A stretch of DNA of 37,254 bases from Deltaproteobacteria bacterium (lineage in GTDB: Bacteria; Myxococcota_A; UBA796; UBA9615), in assembly GCA_023954745.1 (NCBI GenBank), contig JAGSHC010000030.1, forward strand, positions 1 through 37,254. The letters are read 5' to 3'. Position numbers and translations under genes: made by a program. This document shows, piece after piece, positions 16,720 to 25,517 of this stretch. The notes under the pieces are model-generated. The model saw nothing but the letters and a program-made list of their open reading frames with translations. It searched no databases and had not been told where the DNA came from. Each line of letters begins with the position of its first letter. Position 1 is the stretch's first letter.

Positions 16720-18768
16720 TCAGGAGCCCTGCCAGCTGGGCCGCTCGCGGGTCGCCACCGAGCGGAGTCCGGTCAGGGCGTCCTGGGTCCCGAAGATCTC
16801 GGGGAGCCGAGCGATCTCCTCTCCGAGCCCGTCGGTGAGGCTGGTGCGGCCCGAGGCGTCGAGCAGCTCCGCGGACAGGCGCAGGGCGATGGGGGCCTTG
16901 CGGCCAATGGCACGTAGATCCTTGCTCAACACCGCCTGGGCGGCGTCGGACAGCCCGCGCGGCGCCTCCCCGGCGAGGATGGTCTGCACGCTCCCATCGT
17001 CGTAGGCCTCCGCGATGGCCGGCTCCGCGGGGGCGGCACGCGCGTAGCGGTCCGGGAGTCCCTGCTCGATCCACTGGGCACAGGCGTCGTCGAGGTCCTG
17101 CACCGGAACGACTTCCAGGGCGAGCCCCGCGGAGACCGCCGCGTGCGCAGAGAGAGGACGCCCCGTGAAGATGAGGCGCCGTGCCATGGGGCGTCCCACG
17201 ATGCGTGGAAGCCGCTGGGTGCCTCCGAGGCCGGGGTAGATGCCGATCCCCGTCTCGGGGAGCGCGAAGGCGGCCTTGGGTCCGCACACAATCCCATGGC
17301 AGGCGAGAGCCAGCTCGACCCCGCCGCCGAGCGCCAGTCCGTGCACCCGCGCGACGACGGGCACTGGCGACTGCTCGATGGCGCGCAGGAGCTCCTGCCC
17401 GCCGGTGGTGAACTCGACGATGGACGGGATGTCGTCCGCCTCGATGCGCCGCACGAAGAACGAGACGTCGGCCCCTGCGACGAAGGCTTTGCCCGTGCCC
17501 GCGAGCACGATGCCCTTGAGTCCGGGCAGCCTCTGGGCTTCTTCGAAGCGGTCCTTCATCTGGCCCACGAGCTCCGGGTCCAGGGCGTTCATCACCTCGG
17601 GGCGGTTGATCGTGAGCCGCGCGATGCCATCCTTCACGCCCAGATCGACGCGGGAGAAGGCGAAGGGCTCGCCGCGCCCCGCCTGCCCGGTGATGGTGTC
17701 CGGGATGGACAGATCGGGGTGCACTGCCTCGAGGGCATGCACCAGGGCCAAGGCGCGCTCGACGCCCTCCCGGTTGGCCAGCTCGAAGGGACCCTGACTC
17801 CAGCGAAGCCCGATCCGGGCTCCCCGGTCCACATCCTCCAGCGAGCAGACGCCCTCGTCGACGATGGCGCCGGCCACCGCGAACGTCACGCCCAGCAGGC
17901 GGTCGGCCACGGCCTGGAAGGCTGAGGGGTCGAGCTCTCCGTCGTCGAGGGTCCAGTCCGCCTTGAGGTCTTCGACCTGATGGCGCAGCCGCTCACAGGG
18001 CTCGTAGAAGGGACCGAGCTCGGTGCCGAGAGTGCTCGCCGCGTGCAGCGAGATGGGGACTCCGGTGACGTTCATCAGGAGGAACGGGCCCATGCCGATG
18101 CCGAAGGCCTGCTTCGCGGCGGCCTCGATGGTCGGGATGTTCGCCACGCCCTCTTCGAGCAGACGCACCGACTCGTTGAGCCACGGCACGAAGAAGCGGT
18201 TCACCACGAAGCCAGGGGCGTCCTTGCAGACCAACGCCGTCTTGCTGTGGGCCTCGGCGAAGCGGACCATCTCTGCGGTCACCTCGGGCCGGGTCAGGGG
18301 GCCGGGAATCACCTCGAGCAGCCGGTTCTTTGCCGGGTGGAAGAAGTAGTGAAGCCCGACCACCTCGCCGGGGCGACGGGTCACGCTCGCGAGCTCGTGC
18401 ACGTAGAAGCTCGAGGTGTTCGTCGCGAGCACGCAGCCCGGCTTGCAGATTGAGTCGAGGTTCCGGAAGAGCTCCTTCTTGACGAGGAGGTTCTCGAAGA
18501 TGACCTCGATGACGAGGTCGCACTCCGCCAGCCCCTCCAGGGACTCCACGGCCGTGACGCGCTCGAGGGCGGCCTTGGCCTCCACCTCGGAGAGCACCCG
18601 GCGGGCCACGGCCTCGTCCAGGGAGTCCGAGATGGTCTGGCGACCGGCGCGGGCCCGCTCTCCGTTCATGTCGGCGACGCGGACTGCGAAGCCCTCCATC
18701 GCGATCTTCTGAGCGATGCCGGCACCCATGTTGCCGACGCCCACGATTCCCACGGTCTTCGTGGCCAT
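16720..18768 (-). CDS. 3-hydroxyacyl-CoA dehydrogenase / enoyl-CoA hydratase fusion (dehydrogenase first)
   Basis: This 682-residue protein has an N-terminal NAD-binding dehydrogenase: GVGNMGAGIAQ at 10-20, catalytic His in GLHYFFHPAKNR, Glu in LLEVIPG and Asn in GFVVNRFF. The C-terminal part is a crotonase domain. It has oxyanion-hole residues in AFVAGADV and both catalytic glutamates (GGGVELALAC and ALPETGIGIYPGLGGTQRL). It should convert enoyl-CoA to 3-ketoacyl-CoA in two steps, in beta-oxidation or a C4 acyl-CoA route. The domain order is the reverse of FadB/FadJ and like the archaeal crotonyl-CoA hydratase/3-hydroxybutyryl-CoA dehydrogenase. In the dehydrogenase the common HFFNP is HYFFHP. 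No thiolase or acyl-CoA dehydrogenase is beside it. Confidence 0.93.
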   Translation of the reverse strand: MATKTVGIVGVGNMGAGIAQKIAMEGFAVRVADMNGERARAGRQTISDSLDEAVARRVLSEVEAKAALERVTAVESLEGLAECDLVIEVIFENLLVKKELFRNLDSICKPGCVLATNTSSFYVHELASVTRRPGEVVGLHYFFHPAKNRLLEVIPGPLTRPEVTAEMVRFAEAHSKTALVCKDAPGFVVNRFFVPWLNESVRLLEEGVANIPTIEAAAKQAFGIGMGPFLLMNVTGVPISLHAASTLGTELGPFYEPCERLRHQVEDLKADWTLDDGELDPSAFQAVADRLLGVTFAVAGAIVDEGVCSLEDVDRGARIGLRWSQGPFELANREGVERALALVHALEAVHPDLSIPDTITGQAGRGEPFAFSRVDLGVKDGIARLTINRPEVMNALDPELVGQMKDRFEEAQRLPGLKGIVLAGTGKAFVAGADVSFFVRRIEADDIPSIVEFTTGGQELLRAIEQSPVPVVARVHGLALGGGVELALACHGIVCGPKAAFALPETGIGIYPGLGGTQRLPRIVGRPMARRLIFTGRPLSAHAAVSAGLALEVVPVQDLDDACAQWIEQGLPDRYARAAPAEPAIAEAYDDGSVQTILAGEAPRGLSDAAQAVLSKDLRAIGRKAPIALRLSAELLDASGRTSLTDGLGEEIARLPEIFGTQDALTGLRSVATRERPSWQGS

Positions 18769-18800
18769 GTCGTTCCTCTGCGCCCGGGGCGCTCAAATGG

Positions 18801-18837
18801 CTGCGGGAGTCGCGCCTGTCCGGCCCGACTCCCGCAG
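18801..18837 (-). terminator. Strong stem-loop downstream of the MopE-repeat lipoprotein gene
   Basis: Perfect 12-bp arms CTGCGGGAGTCG (18801-18812) and CGACTCCCGCAG (18826-18837) enclose a 13-base loop. It lies 30 bases after the lipoprotein stop (18868) and 32 bases before the start of the dehydrogenase/hydratase gene on the same strand. A poly-T tract is lacking, but stem strength and position suit a transcription end or RNA stability element separating the two genes. Confidence 0.65.
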
Positions 18838-18867
18838 AGGTGTGTTTCCGCGAGAACGCGGTGTGGT

Positions 18868-19947
18868 CTAGAAGAGCGGGTTGCAGGTCTTCAGGTCGAA
18901 GCCCTCGTCGATCGTTCCGTCGCAGTTGTTGTCGCGGCCGTCGCACTGCTCCGGGTGCTGCACGGGGTTCCCCTCCATGTTGGGGATCGTGAAGATCATG
19001 CCGGGGTTGATGATCTGGGCGAGGAAGTCGAAGTCGAGGCTCGCGTCCACGCAGTCTTGCGCGAGGCCGTCGTCGCCGCCGCTGTTGGGCTGGCCGTCGC
19101 CGTCCGTGTCGCCGGTGCAGGTGGCGTCGCCGACGTCGCCGGTGTCGCAGTTGTCGAAGCCGTCCTCGTCCTGGTCCTCACACTCGTTCAGGCAGTTGTC
19201 GCAGTCGTTGTCGAACGCGTCCGAGGGATCCTCCATGGCACCGGGGCGCACGAGGTCGTTGTCGTCGTCGCAGTCACCGAGCTCCTCGTTGGAGCCGCCG
19301 GGGCCGTAGAGCGACTCGCAGAAGGGGTCGTTGGCGTCGATGTAGCCGTCGCCGTCCGCGTCGAAGGCCTCGTCGGTGTTGCCATCGCAGTTGTTGTCGA
19401 TGTCGTCGCAGAGCTCTTCCGCGTCCGGGTTGATGAGCGGGTCGCTGTCGCGGCAATCCCCGGCGCAGAAGGTCCAGCCGTCGTCGTCGGCGTCGAAGCC
19501 GTTGTCGATCTGACCGTCGCAGTCGTTGTCGGCGAAGTCGCACTGCTCCGGGTTGCCGGGGAAGACCTCGCCGTTGGCATCGTCGCAGTCGTTTCCGCCG
19601 CAGGTGTCGGCGAGGAAGCCGTCCCCGTCGAGGTCGACATTGTCCACGACTCCGTCGCAGTCGTTGTCGATGTCGTCGCAGGCCTCGTCGGTCTCGGGGT
19701 TCACGTCCGGATTGCTGTCGTCGCAGTCGGAGAGCTCCGGGATGTCACAGACCCGGTAGCCGTCAGCGTCCGCATCGGTGGACTCCGCCGTGCAGTCGGG
19801 GTCGTCGCAGTCCACGTCGCCGTCACCGTCGTTGTCGGTGTCGTCGTCGCAGATCTCACCGCCACCGGCGCCGCAAGAGGTCATCGAGAAGCCGAGGGCC
19901 GTACACAGGCCGATCAGCAGCAGGAACGTCGGGGCGAGCTTTGTCAT
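18868..19947 (-). CDS. Lipoprotein with MopE-type metal-binding repeats
   Basis: This 359-residue exported lipoprotein has signal residues 1-24 and lipobox Cys25 (FSMTSC). The body consists of irregular repeats built around DGDGF, GDCDD and DNDCDG, about six units. This Asp/Cys motif is the putative metal-binding repeat first noted in the copper-repressible MopE protein of Methylococcus. Cysteines recur in a regular pattern, so disulfides or metal binding are likely. The charge is strongly acidic. ATG 19947 has AGGAGA about 9 bases upstream; a longer frame from 19980 lacks a signal peptide at its start. The function beyond surface display and possible cation binding is unknown. A strong stem-loop follows the gene. 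Confidence 0.85.
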   Translation of the reverse strand: MTKLAPTFLLLIGLCTALGFSMTSCGAGGGEICDDDTDNDGDGDVDCDDPDCTAESTDADADGYRVCDIPELSDCDDSNPDVNPETDEACDDIDNDCDGVVDNVDLDGDGFLADTCGGNDCDDANGEVFPGNPEQCDFADNDCDGQIDNGFDADDDGWTFCAGDCRDSDPLINPDAEELCDDIDNNCDGNTDEAFDADGDGYIDANDPFCESLYGPGGSNEELGDCDDDNDLVRPGAMEDPSDAFDNDCDNCLNECEDQDEDGFDNCDTGDVGDATCTGDTDGDGQPNSGGDDGLAQDCVDASLDFDFLAQIINPGMIFTIPNMEGNPVQHPEQCDGRDNNCDGTIDEGFDLKTCNPLF

Positions 19948-20040
19948 CGAGGGTTCTCCTGGCGCGCGCACTGGGCGCATGAGCGACCCCTCAGCGTGGC
20001 TGGCGCCAAAACTAGCAAGATTCTGGGGAAAGCAACCGGG

Positions 20041-21480
20041 TCAGTAGATCTTGGCGACGTTCGACTGGGGGAAGAACCTCGTGAGGATCTCCCGGTATTC
20101 GTGTCCCTTGCGATCCATCCCACGTGCGCCGTGCTGGCACATGCCCACGCCGTGACCGAATCCGGTCCCGCTGACGCGGAACAGATTGCCCGCCACCTCG
20201 ACGCTGAAGCTCGCGGACTTGAGCCGCATGTACCCGACGAGGGCGCGGAACTCCTGACCGGACATCGAGATGGGCCCCGCGTTGGTGTCGATGCGCAGCT
20301 CGCGAACTCGCTCGGAGCCCGTGCGCTCCTGGATGTGCAGCCCGGTGACGGAGCGGACCGTCTTGTGCCCCGCGCCCTTGAGCGCCTTGGTGATCTCGCC
20401 GGGCTGAAGGTCCACGGTCCAACGCTCGTAGGGAGAGTCTTCGCAGAAGCCGCACTCGACGATCTGGTTCCCGTGCGCCGCGCGCTCGGGCCAGACGTCG
20501 GCGGGGGCCTCGGTCGTCCCGCCGCACGCAGAGTGGAACCAGGCCGACACCAGCAGGCCGTCCTCGAGCAGCACCTCGCCGTAGGTTGCCGTGACCGCGG
20601 CGCGGGTCGTCGCGTCCACCGCGGTGCCCACGTAGACCTGATCGGCGATGGTGGCTTCGAGGTGGTAGGGACCGTCGGACTCGGACCGCTGCATCAGCGC
20701 GTAGGTGCGCGCGACGACCGCCTGAGCCTTCTTGGTCTCCATGGGCCACCCGGCGGGGACCTCGGCGGCCACCACCCCGAGGAGATACTTCTCGAGCTCG
20801 AGCTCGTTGATGAGCAGCAAGCCGCTGCCGTCGTTGTGAAGCTCGATGGTCCCCGGATACTCGCGATCGCCCACCTTGGTCGGGCCGAGGCGGTTCTTGA
20901 TGGTGGTGCCGCTCGGGAGGGTTCCGACCCCCTCGATGAACACTCCCTTGCCACTCGCTCGCGCGAGGAGTTCGCCGCCGGGCATCGGGATCGCCTTGCT
21001 GGCGCTCTGCACCACGATCAGGCCCTCTCCCACCATGCGGACCGGCTCCGAGCTTCGTACGACGGCAATCCTGAGGGCCGTCTCGGCGTCGGTGGGCGGC
21101 GTGATCCGCAGCTGGGCGGAGGTCGGCTCGCCGTCGCCGACGTCCGGGGCGGCGGCTCCGGCGGCAGCGCTGCCTTGACCCACGGCCGTCTTCGCTTCGA
21201 GCTCCTCGAACTTGGCAGAGAGGGACTCGTACTTCGTGCGGAGGGCATCCCGATCGGCCACAGCGTCGGCGCGCCGGCCATCCAGCACCGCGAAGAGCCC
21301 GGCCCCGGCCACCACGGCGCCGGCCACGAAGGTCACGAACAGAAGGCCGAACACCTTGCCCGGGGCCACCGCAAAGCGACGCGCTGGCCCACCCGGACGG
21401 GAGGGCGGCAGCAAGACCACGGGGCCCGAGGGCGACTTGGATGTCGCGGGGGGGCGCGGACGAGGCGTGGGCTGGTCCAT
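20041..21480 (-). CDS. Membrane-anchored SpoIID/LytB-domain protein (probable peptidoglycan lytic transglycosylase)
   Basis: This 479-residue protein has a Pro-rich cytoplasmic start, a transmembrane helix (about 42-66) and a short coiled-coil (71-100). The periplasmic SpoIID domain follows (about 135-479). The segment LEKYLLGVVAAEVPAGWP carries the catalytic Glu240, and KAQAVVARTYAL, AWFHSACGGTTE and GFGHGVGMCQHGARGM are family hallmarks. In Bacillus and Clostridioides SpoIID cleaves denuded glycan strands during engulfment. In Gram-negative, non-sporulating bacteria the domain presumably remodels peptidoglycan in other settings. It is divergent from the M48 protease gene over 104 bases. Start ATG 21480 gives the membrane anchor its natural position. 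Confidence 0.9.
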   Translation of the reverse strand: MDQPTPRPRPPATSKSPSGPVVLLPPSRPGGPARRFAVAPGKVFGLLFVTFVAGAVVAGAGLFAVLDGRRADAVADRDALRTKYESLSAKFEELEAKTAVGQGSAAAGAAAPDVGDGEPTSAQLRITPPTDAETALRIAVVRSSEPVRMVGEGLIVVQSASKAIPMPGGELLARASGKGVFIEGVGTLPSGTTIKNRLGPTKVGDREYPGTIELHNDGSGLLLINELELEKYLLGVVAAEVPAGWPMETKKAQAVVARTYALMQRSESDGPYHLEATIADQVYVGTAVDATTRAAVTATYGEVLLEDGLLVSAWFHSACGGTTEAPADVWPERAAHGNQIVECGFCEDSPYERWTVDLQPGEITKALKGAGHKTVRSVTGLHIQERTGSERVRELRIDTNAGPISMSGQEFRALVGYMRLKSASFSVEVAGNLFRVSGTGFGHGVGMCQHGARGMDRKGHEYREILTRFFPQSNVAKIY

Positions 21481-21584
21481 AATGCAGGCGGTTCCGGTCC
21501 GACCCCCCGGGGGTGGGGACCAGGGCCGAGAACGAACGATACACGGGCGGCTTCACCGCCGCCGTGGGGCGATAGGAAACGAAA

Positions 21585-22652
21585 ATGGCGTCATTCAATC
21601 CACGGAGCCCTCTCGCCGCCGCCGGCGCCCTGGGTCTCGTGCTGGCCCTGGGCTTCTCGGCGTGTCAGAAGGTGCCGTACACGGGTCGCTCCCAGGTAGT
21701 CGCCCTCTCCTTGGACGCCGAGGCGAACCTGGGCTCCGAAGCGTTCACGGAGATCCTCGCTGCGGAGTCAGTCATTCCGTCCGGCGCGCTACACAGCCAG
21801 GTGTCGGGGGTCGCGAGCGGGATCTCGACGCACGCCCCGGCTCCGTTCAACAACCTCGACTGGGACTTCCAGCTCATCCACAGTGAGTCGGTCAATGCCT
21901 TTGCCCTCCCCGGCGGCAAGGTGGGGGTCTACACCGGGATCCTCCCGGTCCTCGCCAACGAGGGCGGACTCAGCTCGGTGGTCGGCCATGAGGTCGGCCA
22001 CGTCGTGGCGCGTCACTCGGGCGAGCGAATCACGGGAATGCTCGCGCTGCAGACCGCGCTGACGGCCGCGGACATCGGCTTGTCGAACACCGCGATGCAC
22101 GACGAGCTCATGGGGCTGCTGGGGCTCGGCGCCACCGTCGGGGTCGTCCTGCCCTTCTCCCGGGCCAATGAGCTCGAGTCGGACTACCTGGGCGGGATCT
22201 TCATGGCCAAGGACGGGTACGACCCGTCGGAGTCGTGGGCCGTGTGGGAGCGGATGAGCGCGCTGGGAGGGAGCAGCCCCATCGCGATCTTCAGCACCCA
22301 TCCCAGCAACAGCAAGCGGATCCAGCGCCTCAAGGAGGAGCTGCCGACCTTCGAGAAGTACTACAAGAAGGCGACGACCAAGAAGGGCCGCGGGAACAAC
22401 CTGCGGATCGATCTCGTCCCGAGCGCGGCGACGGGTGGCAGCACGAACGACTCCGGCAGCACGAAGGGGTCCAAGGGCTCCAAGGGCGAGTCCGACAGCG
22501 GGAGCAGCTCGGACTCCGGGAGCTCCTCGGGGAGCACCAAGGGTGAGTCGAGCAGCACCAAGGGCGAGTCGAGCAGCACCAAGGGCAGCTCGGCGACGTC
22601 CGAGGAAGCAAGCAAGCCCAAGACCAAGACCAAGGGCAGCAAGGGCAAGTAG
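21585..22652 (+). CDS. M48-family metalloprotease lipoprotein with Ser/Thr/Lys/Gly-rich tail
   Basis: This 355-residue protein has a lipobox GFSAC (Cys27). The zinc site HEVGH has ligands H135 and H139 and catalytic E136; the third ligand is in ANELESDYLG. The THPSNSKRI segment is typical of Oma1/LoiP/BepA-like M48C peptidases, which act on misassembled outer-membrane proteins. The last 70 or so residues are unusual: tandem STKGESS-like units and lysine-rich runs (KPKTKTKGSKGK), with no catalytic role expected. ATG 21585 is preceded by AGGAAA. It ends 16 bases before the convergent coiled-coil gene. Confidence 0.92.
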   Translation: MASFNPRSPLAAAGALGLVLALGFSACQKVPYTGRSQVVALSLDAEANLGSEAFTEILAAESVIPSGALHSQVSGVASGISTHAPAPFNNLDWDFQLIHSESVNAFALPGGKVGVYTGILPVLANEGGLSSVVGHEVGHVVARHSGERITGMLALQTALTAADIGLSNTAMHDELMGLLGLGATVGVVLPFSRANELESDYLGGIFMAKDGYDPSESWAVWERMSALGGSSPIAIFSTHPSNSKRIQRLKEELPTFEKYYKKATTKKGRGNNLRIDLVPSAATGGSTNDSGSTKGSKGSKGESDSGSSSDSGSSSGSTKGESSSTKGESSSTKGSSATSEEASKPKTKTKGSKGK

Positions 22653-22668
22653 CGCGGCCCTGGCGGGG

Positions 22669-25464
22669 TCAGCGCTTCCGACGGAACCGGCCGAACAGGC
22701 CCTTCTTCTCGTCGTCGTCGTCCTGCTTTCGAGCCGAGTACACCCCGGTGCGGGCGTCGAACGCCGTCCGCACCTCCTTCGGAGGTGTCTTCGAGGGCTG
22801 GACCGCAGGGGCTTGTCTCGGGGGCGAGGCCGCAGCCGCGCTGGCCCGAGGTGCGGAGGGGACTGGCGCTCGCGGAGCAGGAGCGGCGGGCAGGTGGGAC
22901 GCGGAGACTGCGGGCATGGGCCCGCTCTGCGGCACCTTCCGCAAGGACCCGGGCGGGGCGTGGCCAACGGAAGGGTTCCTACCTGAGCGTGGAGCGACTC
23001 GCCGTGGCGGAGACACTGGGCGGAACCCCCCGGGGCTCCCGAGGGGAAGACGCGATCTGCTCGGCGGTGCTGCTCGCTCTGGCACCGCAGGCATCGCCGG
23101 GGAGCTCGGCTGCGAGGCTGCGGGACTGGTGTCGACCCGTCGCCCGGTGGCGAGGTTCCCTGCGGGGGCGAAACGGCGACGGAGCGCGTCGATCTGGATG
23201 TCGCGCTGGCGGAGCAAGTCCTCGAGCTCTTGCAGACTGCGCTCCAGGTGCACTGCTCGGCTCTCGGCCTCCTCCACCTGGGCTTCGGCCACGGTGGTCT
23301 CATGCTGGAAGTGCCGAGAGGTCGCCTTGTTCGCGGCCAACTCGGACGAGAGCTGCTCGATGCGTGCCTTGAACTCCGCCACCTCCGCCGGTGCGACCCG
23401 GGTCATCGGGCTGACGGCTGTCGACTCCTGGTTCCCCGAGGACAGAGCTGCCTTGAACGCGTCGGCCTCTTCGCGGGCCATGGTCACGTCCCGCAGCGCC
23501 CGATCGCGCTCGCCGGTGAGCGTCGTGATGCTCTGCTTCGCCTCTGCGAGTTCCTCCTGGAAGCCCTGTCTTGCGTCGGAGAGCTCCTTCTCGAGCCGAT
23601 GGCGTGCATCGACGAGGGTGGTGTGCTCGCCTGCGCTGGACTGGAGCTTCTCCTCGAGCCGCTGGACCCCGGTCTTCGCCGCCGCCAGCTCTGCCTTCAA
23701 CGATTGGACCGTCGTCCGAAGCTCCGCGGACGCCGCGGCGCCGGCCTGTCGAGCCGTCACCGCCTCCGCGAGGGCCCCTTCAGCCTTGGCTACTGCGCCC
23801 CTGGCATCTCCGAGCTGTGCCTCGAGGTCATGCCGCGCCTCTTCGATGGACCCCAGCTGGCTGCGTAGGGAGTCCCTCTCCTTGGCGGCGCTCTCCGCGA
23901 GAGTCTCCATCTGGCTGGACCGGGCGACCGCCTGGGCCTTGTCCCGCGTCAGGTCCGTCAACTGGGCCTGGAGCGTTGCCTGAACCTCGCCTGCGGCTTC
24001 GAGAGACGAGCGCCCATCGTCGAGCTCCGACTGGAGCTTCGTGAGGGCGTCCCCCTGCGCTGAGAGCTCCTGCATCCGGGCCTCTGCCGCGGCTTGGAGC
24101 GACTTGATCTGGTTCGCGGATGCTTCGATCTGCGCTTCCAGATCGGCGACGCTGCTTCGGCCCTCGCTCAGGCGATCTTCCAGGCCGGCCATCTCCCGTC
24201 GCAGGTCCAGGCTGACCGTGCGTTCGCGCTTGAGCTTCCGGCGCAGCTCAGTGAGCTCGTCCTCGCCGCTGAGGCCGTCTTCGGAGGTCTCCTCTACCTG
24301 CTGCCAGAGCTCTTCTTGCCGGGCGAGACGTGCCGTGAGATCGGCGACCGTGCGCCTGCTGTGCTCGAGCTCCGCGGAGCTGCCGCGAGCCTCCGCGAGG
24401 TCGCGCTGAGTGTCGGCGACGACGGCTTGGGCGGCGGCGAGGTCGTCCTCGAGCCTCTTGCGTCGGTCCTCCTCATGAGTCAGGCGCCCACGGTGGAGCT
24501 CCTCGGCATCGGCCACTTGCTTGTGGAAGCGCTCCTCTGCCTGCTTGAGCTGAGAGGCGAGCCTGCCCTCTGCTGCTTCGGCGCGCTCCTGGGCCTGGCT
24601 CAACTCATGTGTGAGCTCGTCCCTGGTCCTCCGGGCAGCCGCCAGCTCCCTGTCCGACTCCCGGGCGGCGCGCTCCAGCGAGAGCGTCTGCTCCTCGGCG
24701 GCATCCCGAGCCTTGCGCAGCTCGTCGAGCTCGGCGGCAAGCCCTTGACCGCCTTCGGCGAGACGTCGGGCAGAGGCAAGGTCCCGCCGCGCGCGCCCCA
24801 GCTGATGGGTGAGCTCTTCGACCCGGCCCGTGGCGTCCGCCAACTGGTTCTCTGTCTCCAGACGCGCCGCGCGCTCGGCTGCGCCGTCGCTGGCCGACGA
24901 CTTCTGATCACTACGAAGATGCTCTGCCTCGGCGCGGGCTTCGCTCAGCTCCTCGCGTGAGGAGGCGAGGTTCTCGGTGAGGGACCTCACGCTCGCCCGG
25001 GCGGCTCCCAGCTCCTCGCGAGCGGTTGCGGCGCGCTCGTCCGCAGCGCGGCGCTCCGCCTTCGCCAACTCGAGGGCTTCGATGGCGCTGGCTGCCTTCT
25101 CGGACGCTTCGAGTCGGTGGGCTTCGCCCTTGCCCGCGCGGCTTCGAATCTCATCGAGCTCGGCGCGCGACCGGTCCAGCGCACGGCGGGCCTCGTTGCG
25201 GTCGCTCTCGGCGTTGGCGAGCTCCCGGCGGGCGTCCTCGATCTGGCGTTCGAGGGAGTCGACCATCTTGCGGGCGGCCTTGCTCTCGCGCTCCGCTGCT
25301 TTGATGGCCTTCGCCGAGACCGCAGGAAGGCCGTCCACCGACGGCTCCGCGCCTGGGGCTGGCGACGCCTCACCGTCACTTCGCGCGCGGTCCTCGCCAG
25401 CAGGAAGCTCGTCGCCGACGAGACCGAGAACGCGGGTCAGACCTTTGAGCCAGAGATCGGCCAT
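22669..25464 (-). CDS. Long cytoplasmic coiled-coil protein with Pro-rich linker and basic end
   Basis: This 931-residue protein has no signal peptide or membrane segment. After a 50-residue head (MADLWLKGLTRVLGLVGDEL) a heptad-rich, Ala/Glu/Arg coiled coil runs to about residue 745. A Pro/Ser/Arg-rich disordered region and a cluster of acidic then basic residues follow (DDDDEKKGLFGRFRRKR). It resembles cytoskeletal or polarity scaffolds such as AglZ/FrzS by shape only; no receiver domain is present. The ATG has AAGGTG about 7 bases upstream. A much longer frame continues upstream through the antisense/overlap of the hydrolase gene and was rejected. It is the last gene of a same-strand run beginning at tadA. 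No known family was recognised. Confidence 0.8.
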   Translation of the reverse strand: MADLWLKGLTRVLGLVGDELPAGEDRARSDGEASPAPGAEPSVDGLPAVSAKAIKAAERESKAARKMVDSLERQIEDARRELANAESDRNEARRALDRSRAELDEIRSRAGKGEAHRLEASEKAASAIEALELAKAERRAADERAATAREELGAARASVRSLTENLASSREELSEARAEAEHLRSDQKSSASDGAAERAARLETENQLADATGRVEELTHQLGRARRDLASARRLAEGGQGLAAELDELRKARDAAEEQTLSLERAARESDRELAAARRTRDELTHELSQAQERAEAAEGRLASQLKQAEERFHKQVADAEELHRGRLTHEEDRRKRLEDDLAAAQAVVADTQRDLAEARGSSAELEHSRRTVADLTARLARQEELWQQVEETSEDGLSGEDELTELRRKLKRERTVSLDLRREMAGLEDRLSEGRSSVADLEAQIEASANQIKSLQAAAEARMQELSAQGDALTKLQSELDDGRSSLEAAGEVQATLQAQLTDLTRDKAQAVARSSQMETLAESAAKERDSLRSQLGSIEEARHDLEAQLGDARGAVAKAEGALAEAVTARQAGAAASAELRTTVQSLKAELAAAKTGVQRLEEKLQSSAGEHTTLVDARHRLEKELSDARQGFQEELAEAKQSITTLTGERDRALRDVTMAREEADAFKAALSSGNQESTAVSPMTRVAPAEVAEFKARIEQLSSELAANKATSRHFQHETTVAEAQVEEAESRAVHLERSLQELEDLLRQRDIQIDALRRRFAPAGNLATGRRVDTSPAASQPSSPAMPAVPERAAPPSRSRLPLGSPGGFRPVSPPRRVAPRSGRNPSVGHAPPGSLRKVPQSGPMPAVSASHLPAAPAPRAPVPSAPRASAAAASPPRQAPAVQPSKTPPKEVRTAFDARTGVYSARKQDDDDEKKGLFGRFRRKR

Positions 25465-25517
25465 GGGTGTCACCTTAGCGGCGGGCGGACGTGCGGGCCC
25501 GGTCGCGTGCAAACCGT

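Noticed and set aside
18955-21699. Open frame of 914 codons on the plus strand
   Set aside because: It runs antisense through the MopE lipoprotein and SpoIID genes, which have clear domains and signals. The frame is Val/Ala/Gly-rich low complexity caused by GC-rich codon bias.
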